A program made the position numbers and the translations under genes. A stretch of 64,000 bases of DNA. Source: Lacticaseibacillus saniviri JCM 17471 = DSM 24301. GTDB taxonomy: Bacteria > Bacillota > Bacilli > Lactobacillales > Lactobacillaceae. Positions 17,851 to 26,074 of this stretch are shown here, piece by piece; position 1 is the stretch's first letter, and every line of letters starts with the position of its first letter. The DNA is taken from contig NZ_BBBX01000003.1 in assembly GCF_001311785.1 (NCBI RefSeq), positions 52,006-116,005 of the forward strand, given 5' to 3'. The notes under the pieces are model-generated. The model was not told where the DNA came from. It did no database searches and saw only the letters and a program-made list of their open reading frames with translations.

Positions 17851-17944
17851 TAGGAATAATATATATTTGCAAAATTGGTTGTGTCACAAGTAATTGAAAT
17901 TTCCTTGTAATCTTGCAACCCTGCTAAAGACCCAGTCTCACCTG

Positions 17945-18361
17945 TCAAGCTCGTAATGGATAGTAGTGGTTAAATGTGAGATAGGAAAGCAATATTAGTA
18001 GCAGAGTTAAGAACAGTGTTGGGCCGGTCAGCTCCCACGGAAGGCTTTGTTGCCAGTTGAAAAAAGTATTGACGAAACGATGGAACGGATTGAACCAGGG
18101 CGCGAATACAATCAGGCTGGCAATTCCTAGTAGACTGACAAGCTGTAGACTTGTCTGTGGGACATCTAAGATGATAATTTGCGTAAACGCTGTTAAGCCA
18201 AACATCAAGATCACACCGATGAAACATAGAATGATGAATTGGGTGGCAATTGAGTTCTGCCCGGATAGCGGATAGGTCCAGTCGATCACTTCTTGAGAAT
18301 GGACATTCAGGTACAGCAAGCCTTGATTACACATATCGATCAAATCGAGTTCGATGACCAA
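17945..18361 (-). pseudogene. Membrane protein fragment
   Basis: From about residue 22 onward the frame encodes three hydrophobic segments (QFIILCFIGVILMFGLTAF, LVSLLGIASLIVFAPWF, LFLTLLLILLSYLTF), like the C-terminal end of an ABC-2-type permease. The first 20 codons are antisense to a plausible plus-strand frame starting at 18299, so a true start is not visible and the gene looks 5'-truncated. Family is a guess. Confidence 0.4.
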
Positions 18362-18500
18362 GATAAGTCCGCCATTAAGGTCTCACTCGGTGCGCTGGAT
18401 GAACAAAACACGCTATTCTTATATCTAAAGACGGCCAATCAACATTCAAAGCGGCACCTACGCCTTAGTGTTGGAAACTGGGTGCCGCCAGTTATTAGTA
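18299..18500 (+). pseudogene. Fragment of an unrecognised gene
   Basis: Reads MDIQVQQALITHIDQIEFDD and onward as a natural-looking soluble alpha/beta protein until about 18490, where it runs into sequence whose better coding sense is on the other strand. No ribosome binding site. Part of a patchwork of gene pieces between 17.9 and 18.7 kb. Confidence 0.35.
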
Positions 18501-18647
18501 CGCGCGAAGGAAACCATAATCCTGATTTCGAAGTTCGAGGCGCTTCAGTAATCGAATTTTCAAGATTCCCGCAATCTGTGTGAGGACTTCTTGGCCTGTA
18601 TCATTCATCAGGTTGGTGCCATGTGGACTAATATCGATGGCTAACGC
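18495..18647 (-). pseudogene. C-terminal gene fragment
   Basis: The minus strand reads ALAIDISPHGTNLMNDTGQE then a basic helical tail ending RNQDYGFLRAY and stop, with no start. It looks like the last 50 residues of a lost gene. Family not recognised. Confidence 0.35.
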
Positions 18648-18655
18648 TTAAAAAC

Positions 18656-18702
18656 TAAAAAGGGGGGTTGTGGCAAATCATAGTTTTGTCGCAACCCCTA
18701 TT
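18656..18702 (-). terminator. Terminator of the SDR gene
   Basis: GGGGTTGCGACAAAAC / GTTTTGTCGCAACCCC-like imperfect stem (GGGGTTG ... CAACCCC) with minus-strand TTTTT, about 65 bp after the SDR stop codon. Confidence 0.7.
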
Positions 18703-18765
18703 TCAGTCTTCGAGCAAAATAAACTATTCTTTCCTAAAAGAGTGGTTTCAGCAGCTGATAGCCGT

Positions 18766-19723
18766 CTACCATTCACGCAGATTTGTAACTTTTAAGCTCC
18801 ACTGCCACAATCGCGCTTCACGATCTCGATTGTATGATTCCGGTGATGACGGAATCATGCGATCACCATCCCAGTACTGACCAGATTGGACAGCATTTGA
18901 ACTCGTTAGCATCAATTCGGCTAGATCGCGGCCAGAAATCGTCACGCTCCGAATCGTATGCTTATCAAAGTAATGCAGGTGTGGAATGATAAAAGCCATG
19001 TGATTCCACATATATTTAACTACTGGATTATAATCGCGGGCCAAATTAGATCCATTGCCCACCATCAGTCCTGGATTAAAGCTATCAACCACAATGTCAT
19101 TCCGCCCTGCTTCAATTAATTTACGACTCAGTTCATGGACAAAATAAATGATGGCTAATTTAGACGTTGTGTATCGAATGCCGCTTCGCTTAAAGGCTGA
19201 ATATTTCCTCAACATTTCATACGACATTTTCTGATCCGCTAAGATTGATGGATCTGTGTACACCGGTGCCGGCATCATGGTTTTAACTGCTGGGTCATGA
19301 GTGTCACTTGAAACCATAATAATGCGACCGTTGTCTGCAATGAGCGGTAACAGTAACTGAATCAATAGAAAATGGCCTAGATAGTTAGTCGCAAAAGTGC
19401 CTTCAAAACCATCTTCAGTAATGACTTCCTCCGTGAATTGTGCGCCGGCATTAGCGACAATCCCGTATAATGGCGGTAATTCTGCATTTTTAAAGTGATT
19501 AACGAATTCTCTGACAGACTGTAATGAGCTAACATCAATCCGTATTCCGTAAATGTTGCGATTATTAGTCTCTGCTTTCAACCGCTCAACTGCCTGGCTC
19601 ATTCGTTCGTTATTGCGAGAAGCGATAACAATGGTCATTCTGGTTTAGCTATCGCAATATTTTTGCAGTTTGATAACCTAAACCACTGTTACCGCCTGTG
19701 ATAATGATTGTCTTCTGTGTCAT
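18766..19723 (-). CDS. Short-chain dehydrogenase/reductase, two apparent base deletions
   Basis: A start at ATG 19723 (AAAGGAA upstream) opens MTQKTIIITGGNSGLGYQTA, the TGxxxGxG nucleotide-binding motif of SDR enzymes. Two missing G (complement at 19655 and 19636) restore continuity as LAIAKPEWTIVIASRNNER; the rest is open to 18766, about 319 aa. NAG (VANAGA) and the catalytic YTTSK (YxxxK) are present. Closest in feel to protochlorophyllide-reductase/retinol-dehydrogenase-like SDRs; substrate unknown. A TetR gene with matching operators lies directly upstream. Confidence 0.8.
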
Positions 19724-19748
19724 AAAAATTTCCTTTCACATAACATTT

Positions 19749-19763
19749 ACTATCCGGTATCGT
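19749..19763. promoter_or_regulatory. Second TetR operator (imperfect)
   Basis: ACTATCCGGTATCGT matches the palindrome core ACTATACCGTATAGT at 20398-20412 in 12 of 15 positions and sits about 26 bp before the SDR start codon, where a repressor would block transcription. Confidence 0.5.
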
Positions 19764-19792
19764 TTCGTAACTGTTCCAAAAATAGTAGCTGC

Positions 19793-20371
19793 TTATTGCC
19801 AGCTACTGATTAAAAAATCGATTCCACGTTCAAGACTATTGTCAGTCTGATTACTATATTTAAACATGACCTGGTACATTAAATAGCTAACAAGTATTTC
19901 AGCCGCCTGGTGAACATCGAGGTCGGCCTTCAGACTACCTTTTGCCTGATAGTCTTTAAAAATATCGGCAATTTGTCCGACTTCGATGACAGTGTGTGTC
20001 GACCAATACTCATGCGAAATATCTTTGTCTCCAACCAAGGTGTTAACGATAATGGCTAACGTTTTACGACCATACGCCGTGTTCATTGATGTGATGAATC
20101 GTTTCGCAATATTCAAGATACTCGCACGAAAGTCCTCCTCGAGCAAGTCGGCATAACTGATGTCTTTGATATCTTTCAAGACATCAGTGATCAACTCAGC
20201 TTTATTACTGTACCTGCGATAAATTGAAGCTTTTCCAACCCCTGCCCGCCTAGCGACAGCATCAATACTCATTAAATCAGGTCCAACCTCTTCTAGAAGT
20301 TCTTTGGCTGCATTTAGCACTTTCTCGTTGACTTCGGCACTACGCGGCCGGCCAGCCATTGATTTTACCAA
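19793..20371 (-). CDS. TetR/AcrR-family repressor
   Basis: 192 aa from TTG 20371 (GGAG nine bases upstream; ATG 20359 is an alternative giving MAGRPRSAEVNEK). N-terminal HTH: DLMSIDAVARRAGVGKASIYRRYSNKAELI. The C-terminal ligand domain is helical. It is upstream of and co-directional with the SDR gene (70 bp gap); a palindrome at its own promoter and a similar site before the SDR gene suggest autoregulation plus control of the enzyme. This arrangement is typical of regulators sensing a substrate of the adjacent oxidoreductase. Confidence 0.9.
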   Translation of the reverse strand: MVKSMAGRPRSAEVNEKVLNAAKELLEEVGPDLMSIDAVARRAGVGKASIYRRYSNKAELITDVLKDIKDISYADLLEEDFRASILNIAKRFITSMNTAYGRKTLAIIVNTLVGDKDISHEYWSTHTVIEVGQIADIFKDYQAKGSLKADLDVHQAAEILVSYLMYQVMFKYSNQTDNSLERGIDFLISSWQ

Positions 20372-20395
20372 TTTGCTTTGCTCCTTTCAATTAAT

Positions 20396-20414
20396 ATACT
20401 ATACCGTATAGTAT
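20396..20414. promoter_or_regulatory. Palindromic TetR operator
   Basis: ATACTATAC-c-GTATAGTAT, a perfect 9+1+9 palindrome 25 bp upstream of the TetR start and overlapping its likely -10 region. Confidence 0.75.
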
Positions 20415-20579
20415 CACTATTGATGAACCTAATCAACTTTGTAACCTTCCTTACCACTGCTTGTCCAATTAGCAAAAAAGATGAAACAAATACCAAAATA
20501 TCTTGAACAGCATTGAAGCGATGGTTAACCAAATTGGGATAGCGAGCGTCTCGATTGCAAACATAAAAAGGCTGATTTC

Positions 20580-20774
20580 TTGAACCAAAACCTCGATCCC
20601 ACTTTGCCACCGCGAGAACGACTCGAAGCGTATTTGAACGTTGTCAATGAATTCGCCGTCAGCCATATGGATGCCATCGACCTGATCGAACAGTTTGCTA
20701 ACTCACCTATGGCAACGGAACTCAACATTTCCACTGAAGAATCGTATCTAGGCTTTGAGCCGCCCTACATATGA
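20580..20774 (+). pseudogene. Fragment of a second TetR-like regulator
   Basis: 64 residues (PPRERLEAYLNVVNEFAVSH, MDAIDLIEQFANSPMATE) resembling the start of a TetR ligand-binding domain, but without the HTH or a ribosome binding site. It ends early. Remnant of an earlier cargo gene. Confidence 0.4.
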
Positions 20775-20885
20775 TGGGACTAAGCCCCCAATGACAGCTA
20801 AATCTAAAGCAAAGTGCCTATAAATCTCGAATCAATTTTCTTTGGTTCGAGATTTTTGCGTGTCGTGCTTTTCCATCAATTTCTC

Positions 20886-20909
20886 AGTGCTCGTAGTGAC
20901 CCAAGTGAC
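20886..20909 (+). promoter_or_regulatory. AGTGAC iterons near the element's right end
   Basis: AGTGCTCGT, AGTGACCCA, AGTGACGCA at a 9-bp period, the first degenerate, opposite in orientation to the set at 15873-15896. The copy at the left flank keeps one unit (8725-8730). About 70 bp from the gpmA terminator. Confidence 0.55.
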
Positions 20910-20975
20910 GCAGATTAAATTGGCTCTAGGGTCTGCAAGTGCCAATTCCATGACACGCTATGTTAATTTATGGCA

Positions 20976-21010
20976 AAAAAAAAGAACACCCACCGAAGTG
21001 AGTGTCCATG
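20976..21010 (-). terminator. gpmA terminator
   Basis: ACACTCAC, TTC, GGTGGGTGTTC then nine T on the minus strand, 13 bp after the gpmA stop codon. Copies at 869, 3904 and 8797. Confidence 0.85.
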
Positions 21011-21022
21011 GCTCGGTAAAGA

Positions 21023-21715
21023 TTACTTACCTAACTTTGTCTTGTTTGTAACGTTCAGCTTGTCGTCGAAATCGTACACAACTGGTTCGCCAGTTGCCAT
21101 TTCTAAGTTGATGATATCTTCATCTGAAATATTTTCGATGTACTTGGTCAAGGCACGTAGTGAGTTACCATGAGCAGCGATGATAACGTTCTTGCCATCT
21201 AACAAGTCAGGAGCGATATGGTCTTCCCAGAAAGGAATAACACGTTCGAGGGTGATCTTCAAGTTTTCGCCACCAGGAATGATCCGTGGGTCGAGGTTAG
21301 CGTAACGACGATCCTTAGCAGCTGAACCTTCGTCATCCGCACTCAAAAGAGGAGGAAGGACATCGTATGAACGACGCCAGATGTGCACTTGGTCGTCGCC
21401 CCACTTTTCAGCAGCTTCAGCCTTGTTTTGGCCTTGAAGTGCGCCGTAGTGACGTTCGTTCAAACGCCATGTCTTTGTTTCTGGAATCCATAATTGGTCA
21501 GATTCTTCAAGTGCAAAGTGCAGTGTCTTGATGGCACGTGTCAAAACAGAAGTGTAAGCTTGGTCAAATTGCAAGCCTGCTTCCTTTAACTTACGGCCAG
21601 CAGCCTTTGCTTCTTCAACACCTTGTTCGCTTAAGTTCACATCAACCCAACCAGTAAATTGGTTAGATAAGTTCCATTCACTTTGACCGTGACGGATCAG
21701 CACTAATTTTGCCAT
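21023..21715 (-). CDS. gpmA: 2,3-bisphosphoglycerate-dependent phosphoglycerate mutase
   Basis: 230 aa, full family length. Interconverts 3- and 2-phosphoglycerate in glycolysis. RHGQSEWN at residues 8-15 holds the phospho-histidine (His9); [10 protein letters not shown] and AAHGNSLR provide the other active-site residues. Its 3' part (from PFWEDH to the stop), the terminator and about 100 bp beyond are duplicated at 8716-9176, and older pieces lie at 3899-4110 and 6049-6192. The intact gene therefore probably carries a 3' end supplied by an inserted element, without loss of function. Single-gene transcript. Confidence 0.97.
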   Translation of the reverse strand: MAKLVLIRHGQSEWNLSNQFTGWVDVNLSEQGVEEAKAAGRKLKEAGLQFDQAYTSVLTRAIKTLHFALEESDQLWIPETKTWRLNERHYGALQGQNKAEAAEKWGDDQVHIWRRSYDVLPPLLSADDEGSAAKDRRYANLDPRIIPGGENLKITLERVIPFWEDHIAPDLLDGKNVIIAAHGNSLRALTKYIENISDEDIINLEMATGEPVVYDFDDKLNVTNKTKLGK

Positions 21716-21845
21716 TGTCGATTACCTCGCTTTATTATTTGCCAATTAATTGGCTTTTTCATCTCTCAATCATACACTAATTTCTGAAAAAACGCACTCA
21801 TTTTCAGGCAATCTTTGCTATAGTTAGGGTAATTATCTGAGGAGT

Positions 21846-22058
21846 GTGTCTCGTGAAAAAATATGGATTACTATCGCCAGTCTCTGGGCGGCAAGCATCA
21901 TCTACTTCATCGTCTATGCCAATTCAACCGCCATGCAAAGCGCGATCAATGCCAGTCACGGCCTATCACTACTGCACGGTGTGATGGATTTGGTTTTGAT
22001 TCTCGGCGGCTTCGCATTGATTGCTCGGCTTATCTACGGCATCAGCCACCGATCTTAA
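21846..22058 (+). CDS. Small two-span membrane protein
   Basis: About 68-70 aa. The frame as written starts at GTG 21846 directly on the Shine-Dalgarno-like GAGGAG. If the A6 run at 21856-21861 were A7, the start would be GTG 21853 giving MKKIWITIASLWAASIIYF with proper spacing, so a one-base error is likely. Two membrane segments (about residues 3-20 and 40-60). The 3' end overlaps the convergent serine hydrolase by 17 bp. Family not recognised. Confidence 0.5.
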   Translation: MSREKIWITIASLWAASIIYFIVYANSTAMQSAINASHGLSLLHGVMDLVLILGGFALIARLIYGISHRS

Positions 22059-23327
22059 GGATATTCTCCGCTAACTGCTGGGTATCGGTGTCGGTGCTCT
22101 GATTGGCTAACAACACAATACCCGAGCCACCGGTACTCTTCATCTCAATGATGCTATCAAAGCTCCAGGCGAAATCATTGTAGGAGCCATGCACCATGCG
22201 ATAGCCATCCCCCAAGAACCAGCCGCCCGCATAAGCGCTCTCGTCGGCTTCCGGTTCAACCGTCATGGTCAACAGTTTCTTAAATGCGGCTTGGGGCAAC
22301 AGTGAGTTGGTATTCAATGCGATTTGGAAGCGCGCCATATCGGCCGCCGACATATATAAGCTACCGGTCCCCGGCAGCGATGACAACAAGCCCTGACTAA
22401 TCGGTTGGGGCTGATTGTCGTGGCCATCTTCGTATTGATACCCCTGTGCGACCGCATCGCGTGACGTGAGCTGGTCGTAGTTCTTACTCTGCTGCAGCTT
22501 GAGCGGCGTGAGAATCCGCGCCTTCAAGACCTGCATGTAAGACTGCTTGGTGACTTGGCGCACAATCCCCGACAGTAAGACAAAGTTAGCATTGGTGTAA
22601 CTGTAGCCGTGGTCATCACTGGTATCCAGGTGATTCAATGTCCAGTTAATCGCGTCCTGCTCTGTCTTGAGTGGTGTGTCCGGATAAGTCTCATTCATCT
22701 GAATGCCTGAACGGTGATCCAGTAATTGCCGCACCGTGATTTTGTCAACGCCATCCACCTTGGGATAAAATTGACTCAACTTCGTGTCATAACTCAGCTG
22801 GCCCTTTTGAATCAGCTGCGCAATCAAGACGCAGTCATCATTTTCTCTGCGGAAGCGATGGGATACATGGTGTTTGCCGAATTTTTGATTTTGGCACCGG
22901 CGTTCTGATACCCATAGCTGCGCACCGAGCTAATCTTGTTATGCTGAATCGTGGCGATGGTCCCCTGAAAATGGGTCTCGGCCACCAGGTCATCTTCAGC
23001 TTGACTGACATTCTTGGCCTGACCCCGACCGATTTGGGTCAGGCTCTTTGGAATATAGCGATTGGCACCGATCTGATACATCGCGATGCCGTTGATAGTC
23101 GTCAGGCGTGTCGCAGTCAAATGCGTATTGGTCGCAATTAGCGCATCGGTCCCAACACCTTGCTTGTTGTAGACCTTAATGCCATAGCCTGGCGAATAAT
23201 TGATTGTGATGGGGATGCGATCGTCCTCACTTGTTCTGGGTAACAGTAGCAGCCAAGCCAAACAGCTCACAGCGACAATGCCTAACAGCCACCACCATAC
23301 CCGATGATACCGAAGTAATCGTTTCAT
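22042..23327 (-). CDS. SLAP-domain serine hydrolase (beta-lactamase fold), repaired
   Basis: Two frames (22824-23327 and 22042-22827) join if the single C at 22830 is CC, giving MMTAVLIAQLIQ across the join, total about 428 aa. Order: signal anchor (residues 8-28), one SLAP-like repeat (NYSPGYGIKVYN) at 40-95, then a class C-type serine hydrolase with SAEK (SxxK), YTNAN (YxN) and a late HGS. Members are penicillin-binding-protein-like esterases or DD-peptidase relatives acting outside the membrane. The catalytic Ser lies just before the frameshift. It starts 24 bp after the AI-2E-type gene and is probably co-transcribed. Confidence 0.8.
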
Positions 23328-23350
23328 ACGCCTTCACCCCACTTCTCAAA

Positions 23351-24367
23351 TCAATCTGTATTGGCGATCTTCTTGATGCCGAACACGTCTAATAAGAACG
23401 TGAATACAGGAATCCCGACAATCAGACCCCATGTGCCAAAGAGTCGCTCTGCCAGAATCAACACCACAAAAGTGAAGAACACGGGCAACTTGGTGCGACT
23501 ACTCATGAATTTTGGATTCAAGACATAGGCTTCCAGTGCATGAATCACCGCAATCATGACGATAATGGTCAGCACACCCTGCCAGCCATCCACGGTAAAC
23601 GCGATGACCGCCAGTGGAACGACCGATATAATCGCACCGGCCACAGGAATCATTGACAGTAAGAAGACCATAATCGCCAAACTAGGGATGTTCGGCATTT
23701 TCATCACGATCAGTGTGACCGTGGTGATCAGCGTATTGACGATGGCGATAAAGATCTGCGCTTCGATCACCACCCCGAACGTATTAGTGAACTTGTCAGC
23801 GAAATACTTCAGATCCTGAAAGTACCAACCGAATGGTGAGTCCAAGAAATTCTGGCCGAATTCATTCAATGCCTTGGTTTCCAAGGTATAAAAGAAACTC
23901 AGGATAAATGACAGGAATAACGTGACCCCCATCGCGCCGATGTTGCCGACATATTGCAAGACTGTGGAAAAGCCAGCCTTGAACTGCTCATCGAGGTTCA
24001 TGCTGTTAATGCTGCTGAGCACCCACTGCATCGCCTGGTTGTTGGCAAAGGCATCACTGTAATAGAAGTCCTTCACCGAGTTGAACAGGTGCACACTCTG
24101 AATCGCGACAGCCGGCACAAAGTGAATTGCCGAGTACAGGACAATCGTGACAATAATCGCGTACAGTGGCACCACGACAAAGGCCGGTCGTATCGGGTAA
24201 ATGCGCTGAATGGCACGCACTAAGCTGCTAACAAGAAAAGTAAAAATGAACGTCAATAGGATCGTGCTCATGACACTTCTGGCCAGCCATAAGACAATGA
24301 CTAAACTCGCGAGCACCACGGCACGTCGTAATGACGTATTATTGAGAAATTTTTGATATCGGGTCAT
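23351..24367 (-). CDS. AI-2E (PerM/YdiK) family transporter
   Basis: 338 aa from ATG 24367, with GGGAGG nine bases upstream; an in-frame upstream extension lacks support. About eight hydrophobic spans with the typical paired N-terminal helices, a long soluble segment around residues 100-200, and C-terminal helices ending GTWGLIVGIPVFTFLLDVF. The family includes autoinducer-2 exporters and ion antiporters, so substrate cannot be named. First gene of a two-gene unit with the serine hydrolase. Confidence 0.85.
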   Translation of the reverse strand: MTRYQKFLNNTSLRRAVVLASLVIVLWLARSVMSTILLTFIFTFLVSSLVRAIQRIYPIRPAFVVVPLYAIIVTIVLYSAIHFVPAVAIQSVHLFNSVKDFYYSDAFANNQAMQWVLSSINSMNLDEQFKAGFSTVLQYVGNIGAMGVTLFLSFILSFFYTLETKALNEFGQNFLDSPFGWYFQDLKYFADKFTNTFGVVIEAQIFIAIVNTLITTVTLIVMKMPNIPSLAIMVFLLSMIPVAGAIISVVPLAVIAFTVDGWQGVLTIIVMIAVIHALEAYVLNPKFMSSRTKLPVFFTFVVLILAERLFGTWGLIVGIPVFTFLLDVFGIKKIANTD

Positions 24368-24447
24368 AGTTGCCTCCCTGCGTTGGTTTACCCGTTCATT
24401 GTAGCCTTGAGAGGAACAAAAGGCCAGAGTGCGAACCCGCACGCTTA

Positions 24448-24564
24448 GAGCGTGACCAGGCCCGGGTAACAATCGATCATTAACGGACTTTGAGCAACAT
24501 GGCGGTCTTTGCCATGTGCGAAAAGTGAGTTAAGCGGAGATTGTTGGGACTGAGAACGCGTTTA
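24448..24564 (+). repeat. Modular hairpin repeat, type 1
   Basis: Begins GAGCGTGACC, ends GAACGCGTTTA. Outer arms AACAATC/GATTGTT; second pair TTAAC/GTTAA; ACTTT/AAAGT; apical GCCATG/CATGGC-type hairpin. Lies upstream of the AI-2E-type gene on the opposite strand. Confidence 0.7.
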
Positions 24565-24606
24565 TGCGCGTTGTGGCGCCACATTTTTGGCCGTAAGCCA
24601 GCCACA

Positions 24607-24646
24607 CAAAAAGCCCGCGAATCCAGCACAATCGGCTTCGCGGGCT
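24607..24646 (-). terminator. Sortase terminator
   Basis: GCCCGCGAA / TTCGCGGGC with minus-strand TTTTTGTG, about 20 bp after the sortase stop codon. Confidence 0.9.
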
Positions 24647-24663
24647 ACTTCTATATTTATCGG

Positions 24664-25365
24664 TTACTTAAAGACTTCGAGTGCTGCATCCGTTGCTTGG
24701 GTGGTGTTAATCAGTTCACCTTGTACCACAATCCGGTTCACTTCACCCTCTGTTGGCGATGCACAGGTGATTAAGGTGACCAGCTTCTTGTCCGGCACAT
24801 CATCAATCCACTGCACCTGCGTCTCACTGATGGTTTTCTTCGCGGTCACGCGATATGTGAAGACCCGCTGCATGTCTGTGAGATAGATTTTGTCGCCCTC
24901 GGACACTTGCTTCAGTGGTGAGAACAGGATGCCTTGATTGGTCATGTAATGCCCTGCCAGCGCGTAGTTGCCGACACCCATCTCTTGATCCGCCTTCATG
25001 GTGCCAGCGCCCACAGATAGGTTGTCGTTCGCTAAGCCTTTCAAAATCGGCAGGCTCATACTCACACTTGGTACGGCGAGCTTGCCGATTGGGTGAACAT
25101 TGTTACTGCGATTTACGGCCGCGTGCGTGACCGTTTGAACATCGAGCGCCTTCACCGCTGAGAAATTGAATGTGGCTGGCTTCTTTTGATTCTGTTTGGC
25201 AGTTTTCTTATCGAGCTTTTGAACGGTTGATTGTGACATCTGATTGATGACAAATAGTTTGATCTGCTCATTGAACACAAGTGCCAATCCGATGAGGATA
25301 CCGAGTACCATCAAAGTGCGGACGAACCATGTGCGAGCACGATGTTCTTTTTTCACAGGTTTCAC
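24664..25365 (-). CDS. srtA: Class A sortase
   Basis: 233 aa; N-terminal signal anchor (residues 14-34), a long Lys/Gln-rich linker, then the sortase barrel. Catalytic His in LAGHYM, Cys in TLITCASP and Arg in EVNRIVVQ are all present in the expected order. It cleaves LPXTG-type signals and links surface proteins to peptidoglycan. Monocistronic, bounded by a terminator. No LPXTG protein is encoded next to it, as usual for housekeeping SrtA; the partial surface protein at 1-725 could be a client. Confidence 0.93.
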   Translation of the reverse strand: MKPVKKEHRARTWFVRTLMVLGILIGLALVFNEQIKLFVINQMSQSTVQKLDKKTAKQNQKKPATFNFSAVKALDVQTVTHAAVNRSNNVHPIGKLAVPSVSMSLPILKGLANDNLSVGAGTMKADQEMGVGNYALAGHYMTNQGILFSPLKQVSEGDKIYLTDMQRVFTYRVTAKKTISETQVQWIDDVPDKKLVTLITCASPTEGEVNRIVVQGELINTTQATDAALEVFK

Positions 25366-25529
25366 CCCTTTCTGATTATTCTAGCACGTTGAGAGAATCT
25401 GGGCTACTCGCACAGCTAAAATCGTTATTTATCACTATTACGACGACACTCAAAATATATCCAGCGTTATTTTATCAAGCGTACATTCGTCCTATTGTGG
25501 CCTACAAACGACCGTGGTAGAATGAAAAC

Positions 25530-25646
25530 ACAAAAGGCAGCGTGGTCCAACACGCTGCCCTCGAGCAAATCGCCTCGGCGACTAGCTTCGATATTAGTTA
25601 TCTAAAATAACCGTGTCTCAGCTGGGTGCCGGACGGTTATTTTTTG
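25530..25646 (+). ncRNA. Candidate small RNA with own promoter and terminator
   Basis: TTGTGG, 17 bp, TAGAAT (25495-25523) is a good promoter, and AATAACCGT ... ACGGTTATTTTTT (25606-25645) a good terminator. Between them is a perfect 5' hairpin GGCAGCGTG/CACGCTGCC and a second CG-rich hairpin (CCTCGGCG region), with no frame. The layout of short RNA, 5' stem-loop and convergent terminator recalls the RNAII antitoxins of Fst/Lpt type I toxin systems, but no convergent toxin frame is visible on the minus strand. Confidence 0.55.
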
Positions 25647-25660
25647 GCCAAAATGTGCAC

Positions 25661-25706
25661 AAAAAGAAGCACCGCAATCGACCCGTGTGGGCTGGTTGCG
25701 GTGCCT
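25661..25706 (-). terminator. Terminator of the amidase transcript
   Basis: GCACCGCAA / TTGCGGTGC stem with minus-strand TTTTT. It lies about 370 bp after the amidase stop; the space between is filled by three modular hairpin repeats. Confidence 0.75.
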
Positions 25707-25723
25707 CTTTGCGTTTGCATCAT

Positions 25724-25840
25724 AAACGTGTTCACAAAGACTGAGAATTCCGGTTAACTCATACCGCCGCAAAATCCTAAGTGCGGGATTTAACGGCGGT
25801 ATCCGTTAATCCTCATTCTCACCCGTCTTTGGTCACACTC
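25724..25840 (-). repeat. Modular hairpin repeat, type 2
   Basis: Reverse complement of 58530-58647 in layout: outer AAAGAC/GTCTTT, then ATTAACGG ... GTTAACCGGAATTC with TTAAC/GTTAA pairing and an inner CCGCCGTTAAA/..GCGGCGGT hairpin. It abuts the type 3 unit with no spacer. Confidence 0.65.
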
Positions 25841-25956
25841 TAAACGCGCTCACCCACACTGCCTGTTCCGCCTAACAAAAACTAGCGCCAATTGCACAAA
25901 CCGCAATCAGCGCTAGTCCCGTTAGTGCTCACAGTCACCCGTGTGGGCTCCCGCTC
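25841..25956 (-). repeat. Modular hairpin repeat, type 3
   Basis: Outer CCCACAC/GTGTGGG, CTAAC/GTTAG, inner ACTAGCGC/GCGCTAGT: three perfect nested pairs. Shares only the boundary boxes, CTAACGG and GTTAGGCGGA with type 1. Confidence 0.7.
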
Positions 25957-26074
25957 TAAACGTGTTCACATCCCCAACAATCTCCGCCTAACTCACTTTT
26001 CGCCCATGGCCTAAACCGCCATGTGTCTCAAAGTCCATTAGTGCGCGATTGCTACCCGGGGATGTTCACACTCT
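25957..26074 (-). repeat. Modular hairpin repeat, type 1
   Basis: Starts directly after the amidase stop codon (TAGAGAGTGTGAAC). Outer CATCCCC/GGGGATG and GCAATC/GATTG pairs, apical CATGGC/GCCATG. Together with the two preceding entries it tiles 25724-26074 without gaps. Confidence 0.7.

Noticed and set aside
9177..20880. Complete prophage
   Set aside because: No terminase, portal, capsid, tail, holin or lysin genes; only integration, replication and regulation.
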